The notes beneath the pieces are model-generated. The model was not told the origin of the DNA, searched no databases, and saw nothing but the letters and a program-made list of their open reading frames with translations. DNA of 64,000 bases from Sipunculus nudus (lineage: Eukaryota > Annelida > Sipuncula > Golfingiida > Sipunculidae): NCBI GenBank assembly GCA_026874595.1, contig CM049309.1:3508076-3572075 (forward strand), in the 5' to 3' direction. The position numbers and the translations under genes are program-made. This document shows, in pieces, positions 49,671-61,445 of this stretch. Numbering within the stretch: the first letter of the stretch is position 1; every line of letters begins with the position of its first letter.

Positions 49671-52238
49671 CAGCCTCTGCTGATATTCTAGTAAATAATT
49701 GCAATATAGTGATAGATTGACGTTTTCTTTGGTCTAAAACAGAAGGCCCTAAGCAGAGCAGGGATCTTCTCGACTGAATTATTTTTAGAAAGTTCACTGA
49801 AGGGGGCCGCTTGATTTCAAAGTTTTCACAAAAAAAGAAAACCAGTAAAGTTTAATTTTGAAGTTCCTAATAAATTTGCTAGTTAGTCGTATTGCAAATA
49901 TGAACGTTAAAAGATCGCGTTTTGTTATTGGTTATATTCTTGAATACTTAGTCTTATGGTGCCAGATTTCTCCTCTCTTACGATTCACCAGTTTTTTTGT
50001 GAGAAAAGTGATAGTTTCAATCACGGCACTGGCGGGATCCTAGTCCCAACGGGGTCGCTCCATGATTTGTTATTATATAGAAGCACGTGCACAACTACTT
50101 ATTCATGCAGCAGATGCGTCCGCGGCAGCCTCTCACACCGCATCCAAGAGGATTGTTTGTATATAAGATTTTATCAATTAAGTGATGAAAAAAGGAAAGT
50201 TAACTTTTGATGTGATAATTTTAGTTCATGATACAGATGTGCAAAATGTTATTTGCTCAGTTTCGTGGAAATAATGCATGTCAGGCATACGAACCAGAAA
50301 TGCCGCTTAACTTATAATCGATCACGACCCTATAGTTTGTTCTGTCACCCTGACATCTCTAGAACTTAAATATCGACGTTTGTTGGCACACTGCCGCTTG
50401 GTTTATGCATGTCTGCACACAGCTGGCTTTACTGTTCACGCAGTTCCTTTAGGCCTATCTATGCGGCAAATATGTACCTTTTGTTTGAATCGCGGTCAAT
50501 TGAACATTGTTATCGATACAAAACGCGTAAGTGTATGTTTGTTAATAATTTTATATTATTATATATTTTTCCCAGGATTCAAATTTAATTTTCACTCTTA
50601 ACTTGTTAATTCTGCCGATGAATACAACACTCTCTGGCCTTATGTAAAGTTTTTTTTACGTAACCCATCCTCAAACAAGCAGTTAATATAGAAGGAGACG
50701 ATGTTTAGTTAATTCCAACGAAACAGTTTGTTTTAAAATCAGCGTAAAAAAGCTCTTATTTCCTACCTGTATGTCCTATAGTTATAATGTGATTATGTTC
50801 ATACGTTACTACAAACCTGATCGCTGTCCTGTGCAAATCAGAATAGATATGTACTTTTAAAAGTACATCTACTTTAAACAACAGCGAAACAAGAGATTTT
50901 AGGAAAAGGTAACTTTATGAAAAGAGGATATCTTTTGTCCTGAATCATTTGATAAATACCAGTCGAATTTTTCCCTATAATACTTGCTCAGCAGGTACGG
51001 AACTTAGGGTAGATATTCGATGGAGTTTGACTGTGGAGTAGACTGCCCATTAATACCAACTGGATATATTTGACATTTGTTGACAGTTTTGAAAAGTCAG
51101 GTAAGAGTGATGACTGATGTCAGCACCTCTCCGTATGGTTTAAGCCAGTATGACACACATGTCAGTTTTGTATTATAGATTGCTTAACGGTTACAGGTGA
51201 TTTCACGACGGCTTGAGTATGATATGTAAATGATTATCGATAATTATTGATTGACAGCCACATGTCACGTCGGATTATCTGAGTTCCCAGGGGCTAAAAA
51301 TCTGAACTTGAATGAAAAATAGATGCTTTTGTAAAAGGCATCAGTCAAACAGCGCGTGGGACGCTCTGAGGTCGGTTAAGTTCTCCCACCGTAAGCCTAT
51401 AGGTCTTCCGCAAGCGGTCAGAACCAAGGAGGCTAGGCCTTGTTTGTAGGGAGCTAATGAGGGTAATTTTTAGGTATCTTCGGAATCTTCTAATTGAATA
51501 CCTATAGTCATGTTAAACATTACTCTACTGTCATTTGCATATATTATGCTGATATTAATATTTCTTGGACCAATTTGAAATATTATGATATATACCTTAT
51601 ACCACCTGACTCCAACGATATATCGTGAAACTTCAGGCACACAGCCCTACTCCAGAGTGGTAATTATTTATAGAATAATTAACTATTCATTCAGTTGAAT
51701 CATGTGTTGTTTATTTAAATGGGCTAGCGACAATGGTTTATTTTCGGATTGTTCGTCTCAGCAAGTCGTTTCCATGAAAAATATACCCTCGTTATATTCA
51801 TTTATAACAATAAAAAATGATTACTTTTAAACAGTCTTTGACACATTTTTTAGTTATAGGTTTCATTTACTGTTGTCATGGGTAAGATCAGTCTACACTG
51901 CATATATAATGATCTTGTTTTTTTGTTTCCTCTCTCTAAAGCTACAGGTCGACCATTATATTATGTCATATAGCCTTAATATTTTTGGCTGAACTGGACA
52001 CAACAGACCAGACATGGCTTCAATCAAACTTTTCAATTCCAATTCCATATCAATTCAGTATTTTTATTTATATATCAATCCTAATTCATATTTGTTGGAA
52101 ATCATTTCAATTGCAGACCCAATTCAATTTCAACAATTTATTTTATTTATATCCAAAATGAATCTGATTCAATTAAAAGTAAATTCGCGTGCGATTTTTT
52201 AGCACTTTAATCATTTTAGTAGCGAGTCTGCTCCTACA

Positions 52239-52390
52239 TCACAAGGCTACATTACCTTCGGTAAGCAAAACCCAAGACTAAATTAAAAACTGTCATCAAA
52301 ACACAAGGCAAAATTAATTACTATCAGCAAAACACAAGGCTGAATTGCATACTGTCAGCAAAACACAAGGCTGAATAACATACTGCTTGC
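52239..52390. repeat. ~36-bp tandem repeat, five diverged units
   Basis: Units of the form CAGCAAAACACAAGGCTGAA with TTGCATACTGT spacers follow one another. The later units are nearly identical and the earlier ones more diverged. Just before it (52020-52175) a CAATTC/TTCAAT-rich stretch recurs irregularly. Confidence 0.65.
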
Positions 52391-54384
52391 AAAATATGTA
52401 AGCTATATACAAAGTCCAATATGCATGAAGATTAGTGGACAGTTAAATAACATGTCTCTTTAATTGTTTACACACTAATTTCTTTTACAACATTTTGTAA
52501 ATAGCTCCTGCTGTGTAGATGGTAACGTGGATATGGTAAAAAATGGCCATCTGTTACAGATACTTCACCGAAGCCTTGAATCCTTTGAAAATCTAGTTCC
52601 AAAAGCAGGACAGTGGCTCCATTTCCTTAGGTCATCATTAAAGCTACGCATGTGTCCTTTAAATTGCCTCATCCTCAAAGGCGGCTGTGTTTAATCCGAT
52701 TACGGTCCTGCACGGGTGGAGTTAACTTGTGTTTTCTCAGGAAGTTGTTCCCCGGCTAAAGTGGCTGGTATCCCTGGCACAATCAAACCGATTCACACTA
52801 AACAACCAACAAGAGTCTAGCCGAGTCTAATGCCAAACACGTGTTTTGTTTACAAAATAAACACCCCACCGAAACAAACATTTCCCCTATCGTGTAAGAG
52901 CGTAACGTAAGGCTGAACTGTAGTTCTTATGGCGAGAGGAGAAATAATCTGCCGTCATATTTAATTAAATGTATCAGCCATGGACTCGTCAGTAAATTTA
53001 CTAATTATAAATTACAGTTAGATGTAATGTCCTTTTTCCTAAGAATCAAACAGTGAATGACATATGTTAATGGAAATATATAAGGTGTCTACACGTTTAC
53101 AGTTTATTTAAAAAAGACGTTCTCGTCATTTTATCAGTCTATTTAAAATACATCACTTTAACTAACGTTTAATAAGCAGACATCAATTTATATGTAGGGT
53201 GATGCAAACATGCCATGGACTTATTAAACGGTTTCTTTTTAGTTTATTAAAATCTTTAAATCTAAAAATTAAAACACAATGCTTCCTGGAGGTCCGTCCA
53301 CTGAGATGACATGGTCCACTCTGATACCAGAGCTTCCTTTGTATTATTCCAGAACATATCTAGCGCCTGAATCCCTATAAACTCAGTCTTGACGGAATAT
53401 ATGTAGGGACAAGTCATTTTTACCGCGACCTACTTGTCACTTACTTTTATATATAGGATTTACAAGGAAATGCTATTAGATTAATAATATATATAGAACT
53501 GAAGGCCGGCTGGATCGCTGCTTGCCATGTCCCGGTTGTTTACGGTCACATCCATGGTCATTAACCACCAAGTACACATATCACAGGAGACTGCTTTCAA
53601 CAATTCGCAGGAAGAAAACTCGATAATACAAGGATTTTTTTATCACAAATCGGTAAGATCGGGAGATATATGAGGGTGTTCCTAGTTTGATTTAAAAATA
53701 AAACCCGGAGGGAAAATTCGGCTACAAAAGTGGTAAACAATTTCAAGTTGATGTGATGACGGGACCTGGAAAATTTAGCCGAGTGTTTAACAACTTAGTC
53801 GTCACATCTAGTTCTCTGCTCATTCATGATGATAATAATTATCCAAGAGATGAGCCCAGAAGTGAGTAAATTGATTGAGAAAATCTGGAGATGGGCATCC
53901 CTAGTCGGTAGTTTTGCAGGCAATGAGCGGGTCGGGGAGACTTACATGTAAAAACACCGATAAATGAAAGGCTAGCCTGAGACGAACTCCAGTCGCCACT
54001 GGTCGTAGCTACCAGTCGTATTTATCCTTATTGGTATTATTGTGTTGGTAAAAGACCTAGAGAAGTGAACTTGTTGGTTCTGTCACAGGAAAAGGAAAAC
54101 ATGCCTATTTTAATGGAGCCGGTGATATCCTTCATTATCGTTCACCACTGAAAAACGGTTATATCAGCTTTTTTAAAGAACTTATATTAAACGAGCGGTC
54201 CGTTGCATTTATTTATTTGTGCCCAGACTCATCGAATATTATATGACTGTACATGAAGACTAAATTTATACTGATTCAAATGTCAATTGTTGATGCCACT
54301 TGCTAATGTAAATGATAGGTGGGAGAGATTGTTCAATTTATAATTGTCTCAATGGTTATATGTTAAACAACAAAGATACAACAA

Positions 54385-54386
<2 letters not shown>

Positions 54387-54463
<77 letters not shown>

Positions 54464-54464
54464 A
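54387..54464. repeat. (TA)n(GA)n microsatellite
   Basis: About 52 bases of TA are followed by about 25 bases of GA. The IYIYI...RERER open frames are artefacts of the tract. Confidence 0.95.
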
Positions 54465-55049
54465 TATTATCCATCCGCTTGCATGACCAGAGTTTGTACT
54501 CGATGAGTTCAGTGTTTGTGGTTTTTTTTCTGACCCGCAACTTAAGACGTTGCAAGAAAATTTTCAAGACATCTTGAAATAGAAACAAATACACGTCTTT
54601 ATATTTCTCCTGTTTTGCGTCAGTGGGTCTGGCATCATATCTGGGTTTATCTGTATAACATTTTCATTGTTTTCAATAGTTTAATAGATATACGAAAAAT
54701 AGGTAGAACCTCCCTGTGTGAAGTCCTGATAAAATGAAAAAATACATAAGTAGGTCATATGTAGGTCATATATACATATGGATAACGGAGACTGGTCAGA
54801 CTAGTTATGATAAATAGGTGGACAAAAAATAAATAAATAAATAAATACATTGGTAGTGACAGTCGATCAAAAACTTACAGGAAATACGGAGATAGTCCCA
54901 TTGAGAAGGTCAGGGTATGTGACCAAGTCAACCTACATGAACCAGATAAACCGGAAACAGTCCGACTTATACATAAGGGGAATATGACCGAATTAATCTA
55001 CAAGAACCAGACAATCCGGAGAAAGCCCGACTCATACATAGATGTATAT

Positions 55050-55745
55050 GACAATGCCAACCTTAAAGCCTGCGTCACATATCCAACCCCCTCCGGCCGA
55101 ATTCGTGGATCGCCAGAGATTCGCCGAATTCCAAGCCAGGAAGTCGAGCGTATTTTACGCTTGAAGTCTAACCTGTCACATATCGGACGGGGATCGGGCA
55201 GTGCCCATTACACAATGGTGATAAAAATTCGCCGGCAGGCGCCGTCCGAGTTGTGGTCGATGGTCATTTGGTCTGTCGATATCCGCCAGACATCCGGGCG
55301 ACGCCCAGGCGGGCTCCTGCCTGACGTCGTTCGACGTCTGCGCCTCGAGTATAAATATGGCATGTAAAAGTTTGTTACATCATATTTCTTAAGTCCTACA
55401 GAGTGAAGGGCACTGCACAGCTACTAAGAAATTATGACTAGCTAAGTTGCCGCAAAAGTAGACCGAGGGAGCAAAGAAACCTGGACCTGGAGCAGTAACT
55501 GGAAGATGAGCTGACAGGAGGAGCCCGGCCGGTGGCCGAAGTAACCGCCCGAAGGCGGCCCGACACCAGCACGGAGTGCGCTCGCAGCACGTTCGACTTT
55601 GTACAAGTCGGACGGGATACGGGAGGGGGTCGTTCGAGTTTCATAGGGAGCCCATGCGGCGGCCGCCCGCAGTGATCGAGCAAACACCGGCCTTATTCCT
55701 GATGCAAATGCCTTTTTCGTCTCGCAGAGAAGTCAAACGGGCTCC
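55050..55745. other. GC-rich block of unknown nature inside the satellite
   Basis: This ~700-base block is far GC-richer than its neighbours (for example CGGCGGCCGCCCG-type runs near 55660). It splits an AT/A-rich tandem repeat that continues on both sides (GTATATGAC before, AACAATCCGGAGACAGTGC after). Open frames exist on both strands: the tail of a plus ORF to 55367, and two overlapping 81-codon minus ORFs at 55438-55687. None has a recognisable domain. It behaves like an inserted segment, but no terminal repeats or duplication were found. Confidence 0.45.
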
Positions 55746-56118
55746 GTGTTGATTATGTGACGGAAGCAAACAATCCGGAGACAGTGCGGCCAATACATAA
55801 GGAGAATATGACAGAATCAGCCTAGAGAATACAGGGAGTACAGAGCTAGATCGACTGATTAAATCAGGAAAATACAACCGTACCCAGCAAAAGGAAACTC
55901 AAAACTGCGGAAGATAAGGGAGATACGGCCGTGTCCAGATAAAAAAAACAAGAAAATACGGAGATGTCCGACTAATAAAATTAGGAAAATACAACCGTAC
56001 CCTGCTAAAGGAAACTCAAAACTGCGGAAGGTAAGGGAGATACGGCCGTGTCCAGATAAAAAAAAACAAGAAATACGGAGATGTCCGACTGATAAAATTA
56101 GGAAAATACGACAGAGTC

Positions 56119-56316
56119 CAGGGGCGCATCCAAGATTAAGGAGGGGTCTCACCCGGGAGGACTTATATTATGAACATAAAAAAGGTCTCAACGTCCAGAA
56201 AAAGCATGTCCAGGCCGCTAAAATTGGACTTAGACCCTTAAAAAAAGGTTGTGGCGACTGAAAGGGGCGGGAGAGGAGTCTGGACCCCTTGGAGCCTCCT
56301 CTGGAACCGTTTCTTG
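56119..56316. mobile_element. Short hAT-like MITE (198 bp)
   Basis: The left end is CAGGGGCGCATCCAAGATTA with a G-rich run after it. The right end read inward is CAAGAAACGGTTCCAGAGGA. The inner segment GGAGTCTGGACCCCTTGGAG is characteristic of the family and recurs at 63.5 kb (GGGTCCGGACCCTGTGGACC). It interrupts a degenerate satellite. No convincing 8-base duplication was found; GAGTC lies on both sides. Confidence 0.6.
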
Positions 56317-56486
56317 AGTCATTCAAAATTTACGTTGGACATCAAAGGGTCAGTTAAAGGAAATACTTAGATGAAGGTAGGTGGTCAAAGACATTTAAAG
56401 ATAGGATACGCAGACAGTAGAGCTTGTAAAGTCAAGGAAAACGACGGTAGGACATGGAATCGAATTTAAAATTTAGAAACTATCCA

Positions 56487-56710
56487 AATGATAACCGGCT
56501 TCCGTGGCTCAGGGAGATCGCTAGTTGGAATCGTCGGTCCCTCCCAGGATGACCTTTCTGCAGGCTTAATGGCGAGACTGTGCCCAACAATCGTGTTTCA
56601 CTCACACACGAATGCGCCTCTCGGGGGTTCCTCTCAGTTATGACCCAGCAATGGGGATGACACACACCAAGGACCCGCAGGAGTGGTATACCGTGACTGT
56701 TTGACACAAA
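56487..56710 (+). mobile_element. tRNA-derived SINE
   Basis: The head reads CCGGCTTCCGTGGCTCAGGG followed by an anticodon-stem-like AGTTGGAATCGTCGGTCC. The B box is degraded. The body (CTGCAGGCTTAATGGCGAGA, CCCAACAATCGTGTTTCACT, GCGCCTCTCGGGGG) aligns with the minus-strand copy at 61230-61445. It is inserted in the degenerate satellite of 54.7-56.9 kb. Confidence 0.6.
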
Positions 56711-56940
56711 GATAATCCAGTATAAACTCCGGTCACGTAATCCGAAACTAGAATGGAACTCTGCAGACGTACATATATACATAGTTAAGAAAGCATTAAC
56801 AAATGGTGGCGGTTACCTCCGCCAACAAATATTGTAAAACAAAAAAAAGTCTGACTGATGAAGTCGTGGAAATACAGTATGATAATTCAACGAGGAGCAG
56901 AGCGAATATGGTAGTAGCTGAAATAAAACCAGAAATGGGG

Positions 56941-58154
56941 TACCTCAAAATATGTCTTTTTTATAAATTACGGTAAACCGCTATTGTATCTCAGCGCCAC
57001 ATTAATTTTGCTCAATACGTATAATACATAACGTTTGAGTAAGGGAAAAAACGGGATAACTCCTTTTTTATATTCTTATACATTTGAGTGGATTGCCAAT
57101 GAGAATACATAAAGATTCTCTGCGTTGAGCTAAAATACGATTAAGGCACAAGTTTAATAAAATAAGTATTTTAAAATTGGAAATCGTTCAACCTATAAAT
57201 ACACTATGCCGCTAAGCCAAAGCGATAGTTACCGTAAATAACAATAATCATTTTTAAATGTACCCCATTGCAGATAGAGTCCGAGGTATAAAGTTAAGAA
57301 TATAGGATCAGGTATACGAATAAACCAGAAGATTAACGCTGTGGATCAACATATGCATGGAAAGCCAAGGTGATGGCTGGGATGGTTTGCGAGCTTTTGT
57401 AATAAAGATACCGCTAATACTATTTTATTTGTAATAACCGGATAAACATATTTGCTTCTCCAAAGCACCTTCTGAAATTATTTAGTGAACAGTTGAAACA
57501 AATTTTTAGATGAAACATCTGATGTTCTGTATTAATGACGTTTTTGATAAATCATAATGACGTTTTATAAAATTATAATCAATATTTTTTATACATGCTA
57601 ATACTTCAGAAAAGTTCGAGGTTCTTAGACTAGATCAGGTAAATAACGATTGGTTATCATGGCCAAAAGCTATTAAAAAATGGTCTTCCAATGTTCATCT
57701 TGTTGCTCTAATCGTGTTCACTAGAGGGAAATGATAAAATCGTTACACTTGACAGAGAAAACCCGGGTGACCAAGCACTTTATATACAATAAGCCTAATG
57801 ACGTTAAACGTGTGTTAATAGATGTCTAGTTTTCTAAAGTAGTTACATCCTGGTTGTTCGGTGTATGAAACCACCCCAAATAATTAAGAAAATAATGATT
57901 CAGTTTATCGTCGCTTAAATGGACGTTTAAACAAAGATTTAATGCATGATTCATTAATCCACGTCGCATGTAATGAATATAAGGTCCATTGAATCAATTC
58001 ATATCTACATTCTTTCAACCACCCCTTCATTTGTTTGGCCACCAATCGCCACTTAACAAACATTGAAAATATCTTGCATGGCTGATTGTTATGATAACCA
58101 TTTAAAATTATGAATAAAAACCCAACGAAAAAAAGCAGAGAAAGATAAACTCAC
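56941..58154. other. No gene recognised; sequence downstream of the 58.2-kb donor
   Basis: On the minus strand this would be intron following the donor at 58154. It is AT-rich, with no open frame that could be the next exon. Confidence 0.45.
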
Positions 58155-58517
58155 GTTATGTTCCAATGTATCTTGTGTCATTGGCCGATTATTCAACCGA
58201 TGATTTAAGCTGTCCTTGGATGAATACGTTGAACGTTGTCCGTCACCATCAACCAGCTCCCTTATGGCTTTCCAATCCCCCGTCACTTCAGCGAAAGCCG
58301 TTGGCCGACAAAGGGCCGGGCCTAGATATAGCGATGTAATGTCCTTTAAACGCTGTGCACAGTCTATAATCATTTGTGGGATTAGCCCAAGGGATCCCTG
58401 TAAGTCTGGTTTTATAGTGGCGGCAGCAAGGAGAGCGTCATGCCAATACACAAACAAGTCCGTAATTGCTGCGCGCAGTCTCTCTGAGCTCCACCTTGTA
58501 ACACTCCCAACCCGGCC
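58155..58517 (-). pseudogene. Unrecognised protein-coding-like exon, probably disrupted
   Basis: An open segment of 121 codons ends exactly at a codon boundary before a perfect donor (CATAAC|GTGAGT, exon end 58155). The predicted peptide has balanced, protein-like composition, with LRAAITDLFVYWHDALLAAA near its start, then PDLQGSLGLIPQMIIDCAQR, and NNRPMTQDTLEHN at the end. Just upstream a TGA closes this frame. The preceding open sequence (about 58518-58612, [20 protein letters not shown]) is in another frame, which fits one frameshift plus one stop in a formerly continuous ORF. I cannot name the family. The closing TQDxLEH recalls the QDxLExFF pattern of P-element/THAP-type transposases, a weak hint only. 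It abuts a long (TA)n tract at 58626. Confidence 0.4.
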
Positions 58518-58623
58518 TCACCACTTGCGCTGGTAGCAGGTCTTTATTGAACAAAATGCAATGATCCACAGGTCCGAGTTCCATGGCCCTGCTGAACAGA
58601 CGCTTCCATGGGAGTATTCCGAG

Positions 58624-58625
<2 letters not shown>

Positions 58626-58708
<83 letters not shown>
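58626..58708. repeat. (TA)n(CA)n microsatellite
   Basis: About 72 bases of TA are followed by ACACACACA. It lies about 110 bases upstream, on the minus strand, of the coding-like segment 58155-58517 and spawns the IYIYI open frames on both strands. Confidence 0.95.
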
Positions 58709-58828
58709 GTCCGTTCTTATTGTTTTCCAAGATATTTCCCTGGCCATGGTCTTATGCACGAACGTACGCCCTCTCCATCCATATTATAACTTATATACCT
58801 GTTAGGATTCGATAAGTGCGTGAAAATG

Positions 58829-58945
58829 TGACACGAAAGTACTTCGTGGACAGCGTCTAGATAAGAATTTATCTGCGGAGAGAGATTGGTGACAAGGGGA
58901 TGTGTAACGGCAATGTTTTAAGGCGAATAACGCTTTATGGGATGA
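58829..58945. repeat. Dispersed repeat fragment, related to 20.2 kb
   Basis: This is the partner of 20228-20352 by the shared ACACGAAAGTACT, GGACAGCGT and GGCAAnGTTT..GnGAATAACG blocks. It lies between the (TA)n tract and the hAT-like element that begins at 58979. Confidence 0.5.
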
Positions 58946-58978
58946 CACGCCCAATGTTCAAATAATGGCAATCTTTTG

Positions 58979-59959
58979 CAGTGGAGTATCCAGGATTTAA
59001 AAATAGAGGGGGCGCAGCCCTAAAGTCGGGAAAGGGGGCTGTTCTGTGTCTTTTAGACATGTCATATATATATATAAATATAATTTTTTTTTCAGATTAT
59101 ATTGATGTTCCACAAAGCCCTATTAGTAGCAAGCAAGCTTATTTAAACTTGTATTAACACACTGCGTGGCTGTAAAATTGTCTCTTACTAAACATATCAG
59201 ATATTGACAGTTCGTGCATTATTATTATAATTATTATTAGTAATTTTGTAAGGTATCAGTTACTAATTATGTAAACCGTAGTACCCTTCTCTATATATAA
59301 TGCATTATTTGAACAACAGAAAGATACATGCATCAATAAGTGTAGTGTTGTAACGTAATTATAATTCTTAAGTATAAGATGGTCAGCACACTTGTAAAAG
59401 AACTGAAATGGATTAACTATTATATGTCACTGAATCTGTCAAAGGTGACTGCATCTATTTTTCATGTGAAGCTTCTGATAATGAATTCCATACTATAGGT
59501 CTTTCGTAGATAAATTATTTTTGCAGCAATTCAGTTCAAACTGGAGCCAATTGGAGTTAAAAAGTAAAAACGATAGTCTGGCACAGGTGATAAAAGAACA
59601 TAAACATAAAAAAAATATTAGAAGTGAAAAATACTGATTGACTGTTATATGCATGCCATTTTCGGGTTTATATTATTATTAAAAATGCAGCTTTCAAACA
59701 TCAAGTCTGGCCATCCAGCTCCAGTGACAGTAGCTGGGTATTTAGAGATGATTTAAAGTACCCCAGAATCAAGAAACCGGAAGCTTTTCTATAGTCCCTT
59801 GGTGTATTCTAGGGTAAATTAAAAAAAATTAGGTATAGCAAGCATCTAGTGAAAGTACAAATGGCTTGCATGGACTGTTTAACAGTTTTTGGACACCCAC
59901 CATGATGTTACTGAAAAATCATAGAGTTTGGAGAATTCACTTCTGCACACAAACAAAAC

Positions 59960-60038
<79 letters not shown>

Positions 60039-60540
60039 ATAATAATAATAAAAAAAAAACTTGAGAGAAATGTGTAAATATATAATCCCTCTACTGTTTA
60101 GATTTATTTTAGAAATTTTCAAAGTCTGACACTCTTTACATTACAGACAATATCTTGCAAAGCTTTTGTTCTGACTTCACAAAATTAAAAAAAAAATACA
60201 TCTAAAATAGATTTTCTTTAGGCCAATAGGAACCTTTAGAACTGATAATAAATATACATTATTATATCAGATATATATCTATATTTACATTTTAGACAAT
60301 ATCTTGCTAAGCTTTTGTTCTTTCTTTTCCATATAAGACCAACATTACCACACTCGTGCATAGAGAAACACGAACATATTTATTTACTTATACCCTATAT
60401 TTTATTTAAGTGTGTAATAATCGAACATAAAATTAATGTGTGTTAACAAACATAACACTTGCCAGTAGTTGATTGGCATTAGTGTTAGCAGAATTAAAGG
60501 GGGCGCGCGCCCCTTTGCGCCCCCTATGAACACGCCCCTC
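58979..60540 (+). mobile_element. Nonautonomous hAT-like DNA element, copy 2 (both ends)
   Basis: The left end is CAGTGGAGTATCCAGGATTT and the right end read inward is GAGGGGCGTGTTCATAGGGG. Both are decayed from a CAGGGGCGTATCCAGG-type terminus followed by AGGGGGCGC. The interior aligns with copy 1, with an extra ~500 bases at about 59121-59620 and a (GA)n expansion at 59962-60039. No 8-base target duplication is evident and no transposase is encoded, so the element is old and nonautonomous. Confidence 0.7.
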
Positions 60541-60612
60541 TATTGGAAAGGTCAAGACATTATCGTTTGTCAAAAATGATAGACAGGAAATATTTCTGAG
60601 CATTACGAAACC

Positions 60613-60648
60613 GGGGGTGGGGAGGGGGAAAGGGGGGTTTGGGGGGTG
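60613..60648 (+). other. G-quadruplex-type tract 1
   Basis: Five runs of 4-6 G are separated by T, A, AAA and TTT: GGGGGTGGGGAGGGGG, then AAA, GGGGGG, TTT, GGGGGG. The short loops make this a textbook G4-forming sequence. It lies 73 bases beyond the right end of the hAT-like element. Confidence 0.75.
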
Positions 60649-61055
60649 GAGCCTAGATATTTACAAACAAAATACGATATTGACTGATTATTTAGGTTAA
60701 GCTGCCAATCTGCAAACTGCAACATACGGAGCATGTTTATGGAGCTTGCAAGCCCAGCACAGGTGTTTTGACAGGAATTACATATTATTTAGAGTAAACA
60801 ATCACCGTCTGCATATATGTATTATGTTTGTCAATATCTACATAGTCCAGTACGTTGTTATTGCCTATAGCCAGGTCTTGTTAATAATCTCTGTTCAGGT
60901 TTATCGACACATTCTCGAATTTATATTATATTGATGATATTCTATGTTTCGGCTGAGGTTAGCTGGTTACTTGCCTTCTTGCTTACTTGGTTGGTTTGTT
61001 TGGTTGTCTGAAATGAACTTTATCCAATAACTTATGAGAGGATTTTAATTACATT

Positions 61056-61079
61056 GGGGAGTGGGGTGGGGGTGGGGGG
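61056..61079 (+). other. G-quadruplex-type tract 2
   Basis: GGGG AGT GGGG T GGGGG T GGGGGG gives four G runs with 1-3 base loops. It is 410 bases from tract 1, and a G14-like run at about 61184-61197 follows 105 bases later, all on the same strand. Confidence 0.7.
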
Positions 61080-61229
61080 TGATAACGTCCAAGAGGCATA
61101 ATCTTTAAAACTTTGCAGATAATCCAGAATACCTCAATGTTTTTTTGTTATAATTGTTTTTCGAGGGTATTTATTTATTTTTTTTGGGGGGGGGGGGATG
61201 GGGTAACCAAAGTAACCAATTATGACATC

Positions 61230-61445
61230 TGCCGAGTGACAGGGCAGTTGCACTCGTTTCCTATCATGGTGTTCGGTATCTGAGGGTTTTGGGTGTGTAA
61301 TCAGCGCCATCGAGTAATTCCAAAGACGCACTCTTTTGTGAGTAATACACTGTTGGGGGATATTCCTCCGATGAAGCCTGCAGAGCCCTGACCCTGGGCA
61401 GGGCCGACTATGCAAGATTTGAACTGAGACCTACCGGATTTGAGT
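61230..61445 (-). mobile_element. tRNA-derived SINE, same family as 56.5 kb
   Basis: Read on the minus strand, a B-box-like AGTTCAAATCTTGC precedes the body CTCTGCAGGCTTCATCGGAG, CCCCCAACAGTGTATTACTC and GAGTGCGTCTTTGGAATTAC. The same order is found in the plus-strand copy at 56.5 kb. The open frame here is a SINE translation. Confidence 0.6.

Larger units (their letters stand above)
49671..54699. other. No gene recognised
   Basis: Five kilobases with only short open frames (up to 88 codons), one 36-bp tandem repeat at 52239 and the (TA)n(GA)n microsatellite at 54387. No splice-supported exon was seen. Confidence 0.5.
54700..56940. repeat. Degenerate satellite interrupted by three insertions
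   Basis: Phrases like GTCCGACTGATAAAATTAGG, GGAAAATACGACAGAGTC and ACCAGATAAACCGGAAACAG recur through this stretch with heavy divergence. At 55857-56105 two 122-base units are still about 95% alike. The array resumes after each interruption: a GC-rich block (about 55050-55745), a hAT MITE (56119-56316) and a SINE (56487-56710). Its last recognisable unit is near 56850-56880. The long minus ORF at 55859-56152 is just the repeat read through. Confidence 0.6.

Noticed and set aside
55859-56152. 97-codon minus ORF with internal repeats (SGHGRISL..FRSFEFP)
   Set aside because: It is two near-identical 122-bp satellite units read through, without coding evidence.
56119-56316. 8-bp hAT target-site duplication around the MITE
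   Set aside because: Flanks ACAGAGTC and AGTCATTC do not match as an 8-base direct repeat; only GAGTC is shared in a shifted position.
61134-61415. 93-codon minus ORF with cysteine/histidine-rich start
   Set aside because: It coincides with a SINE shared with 56.5 kb.
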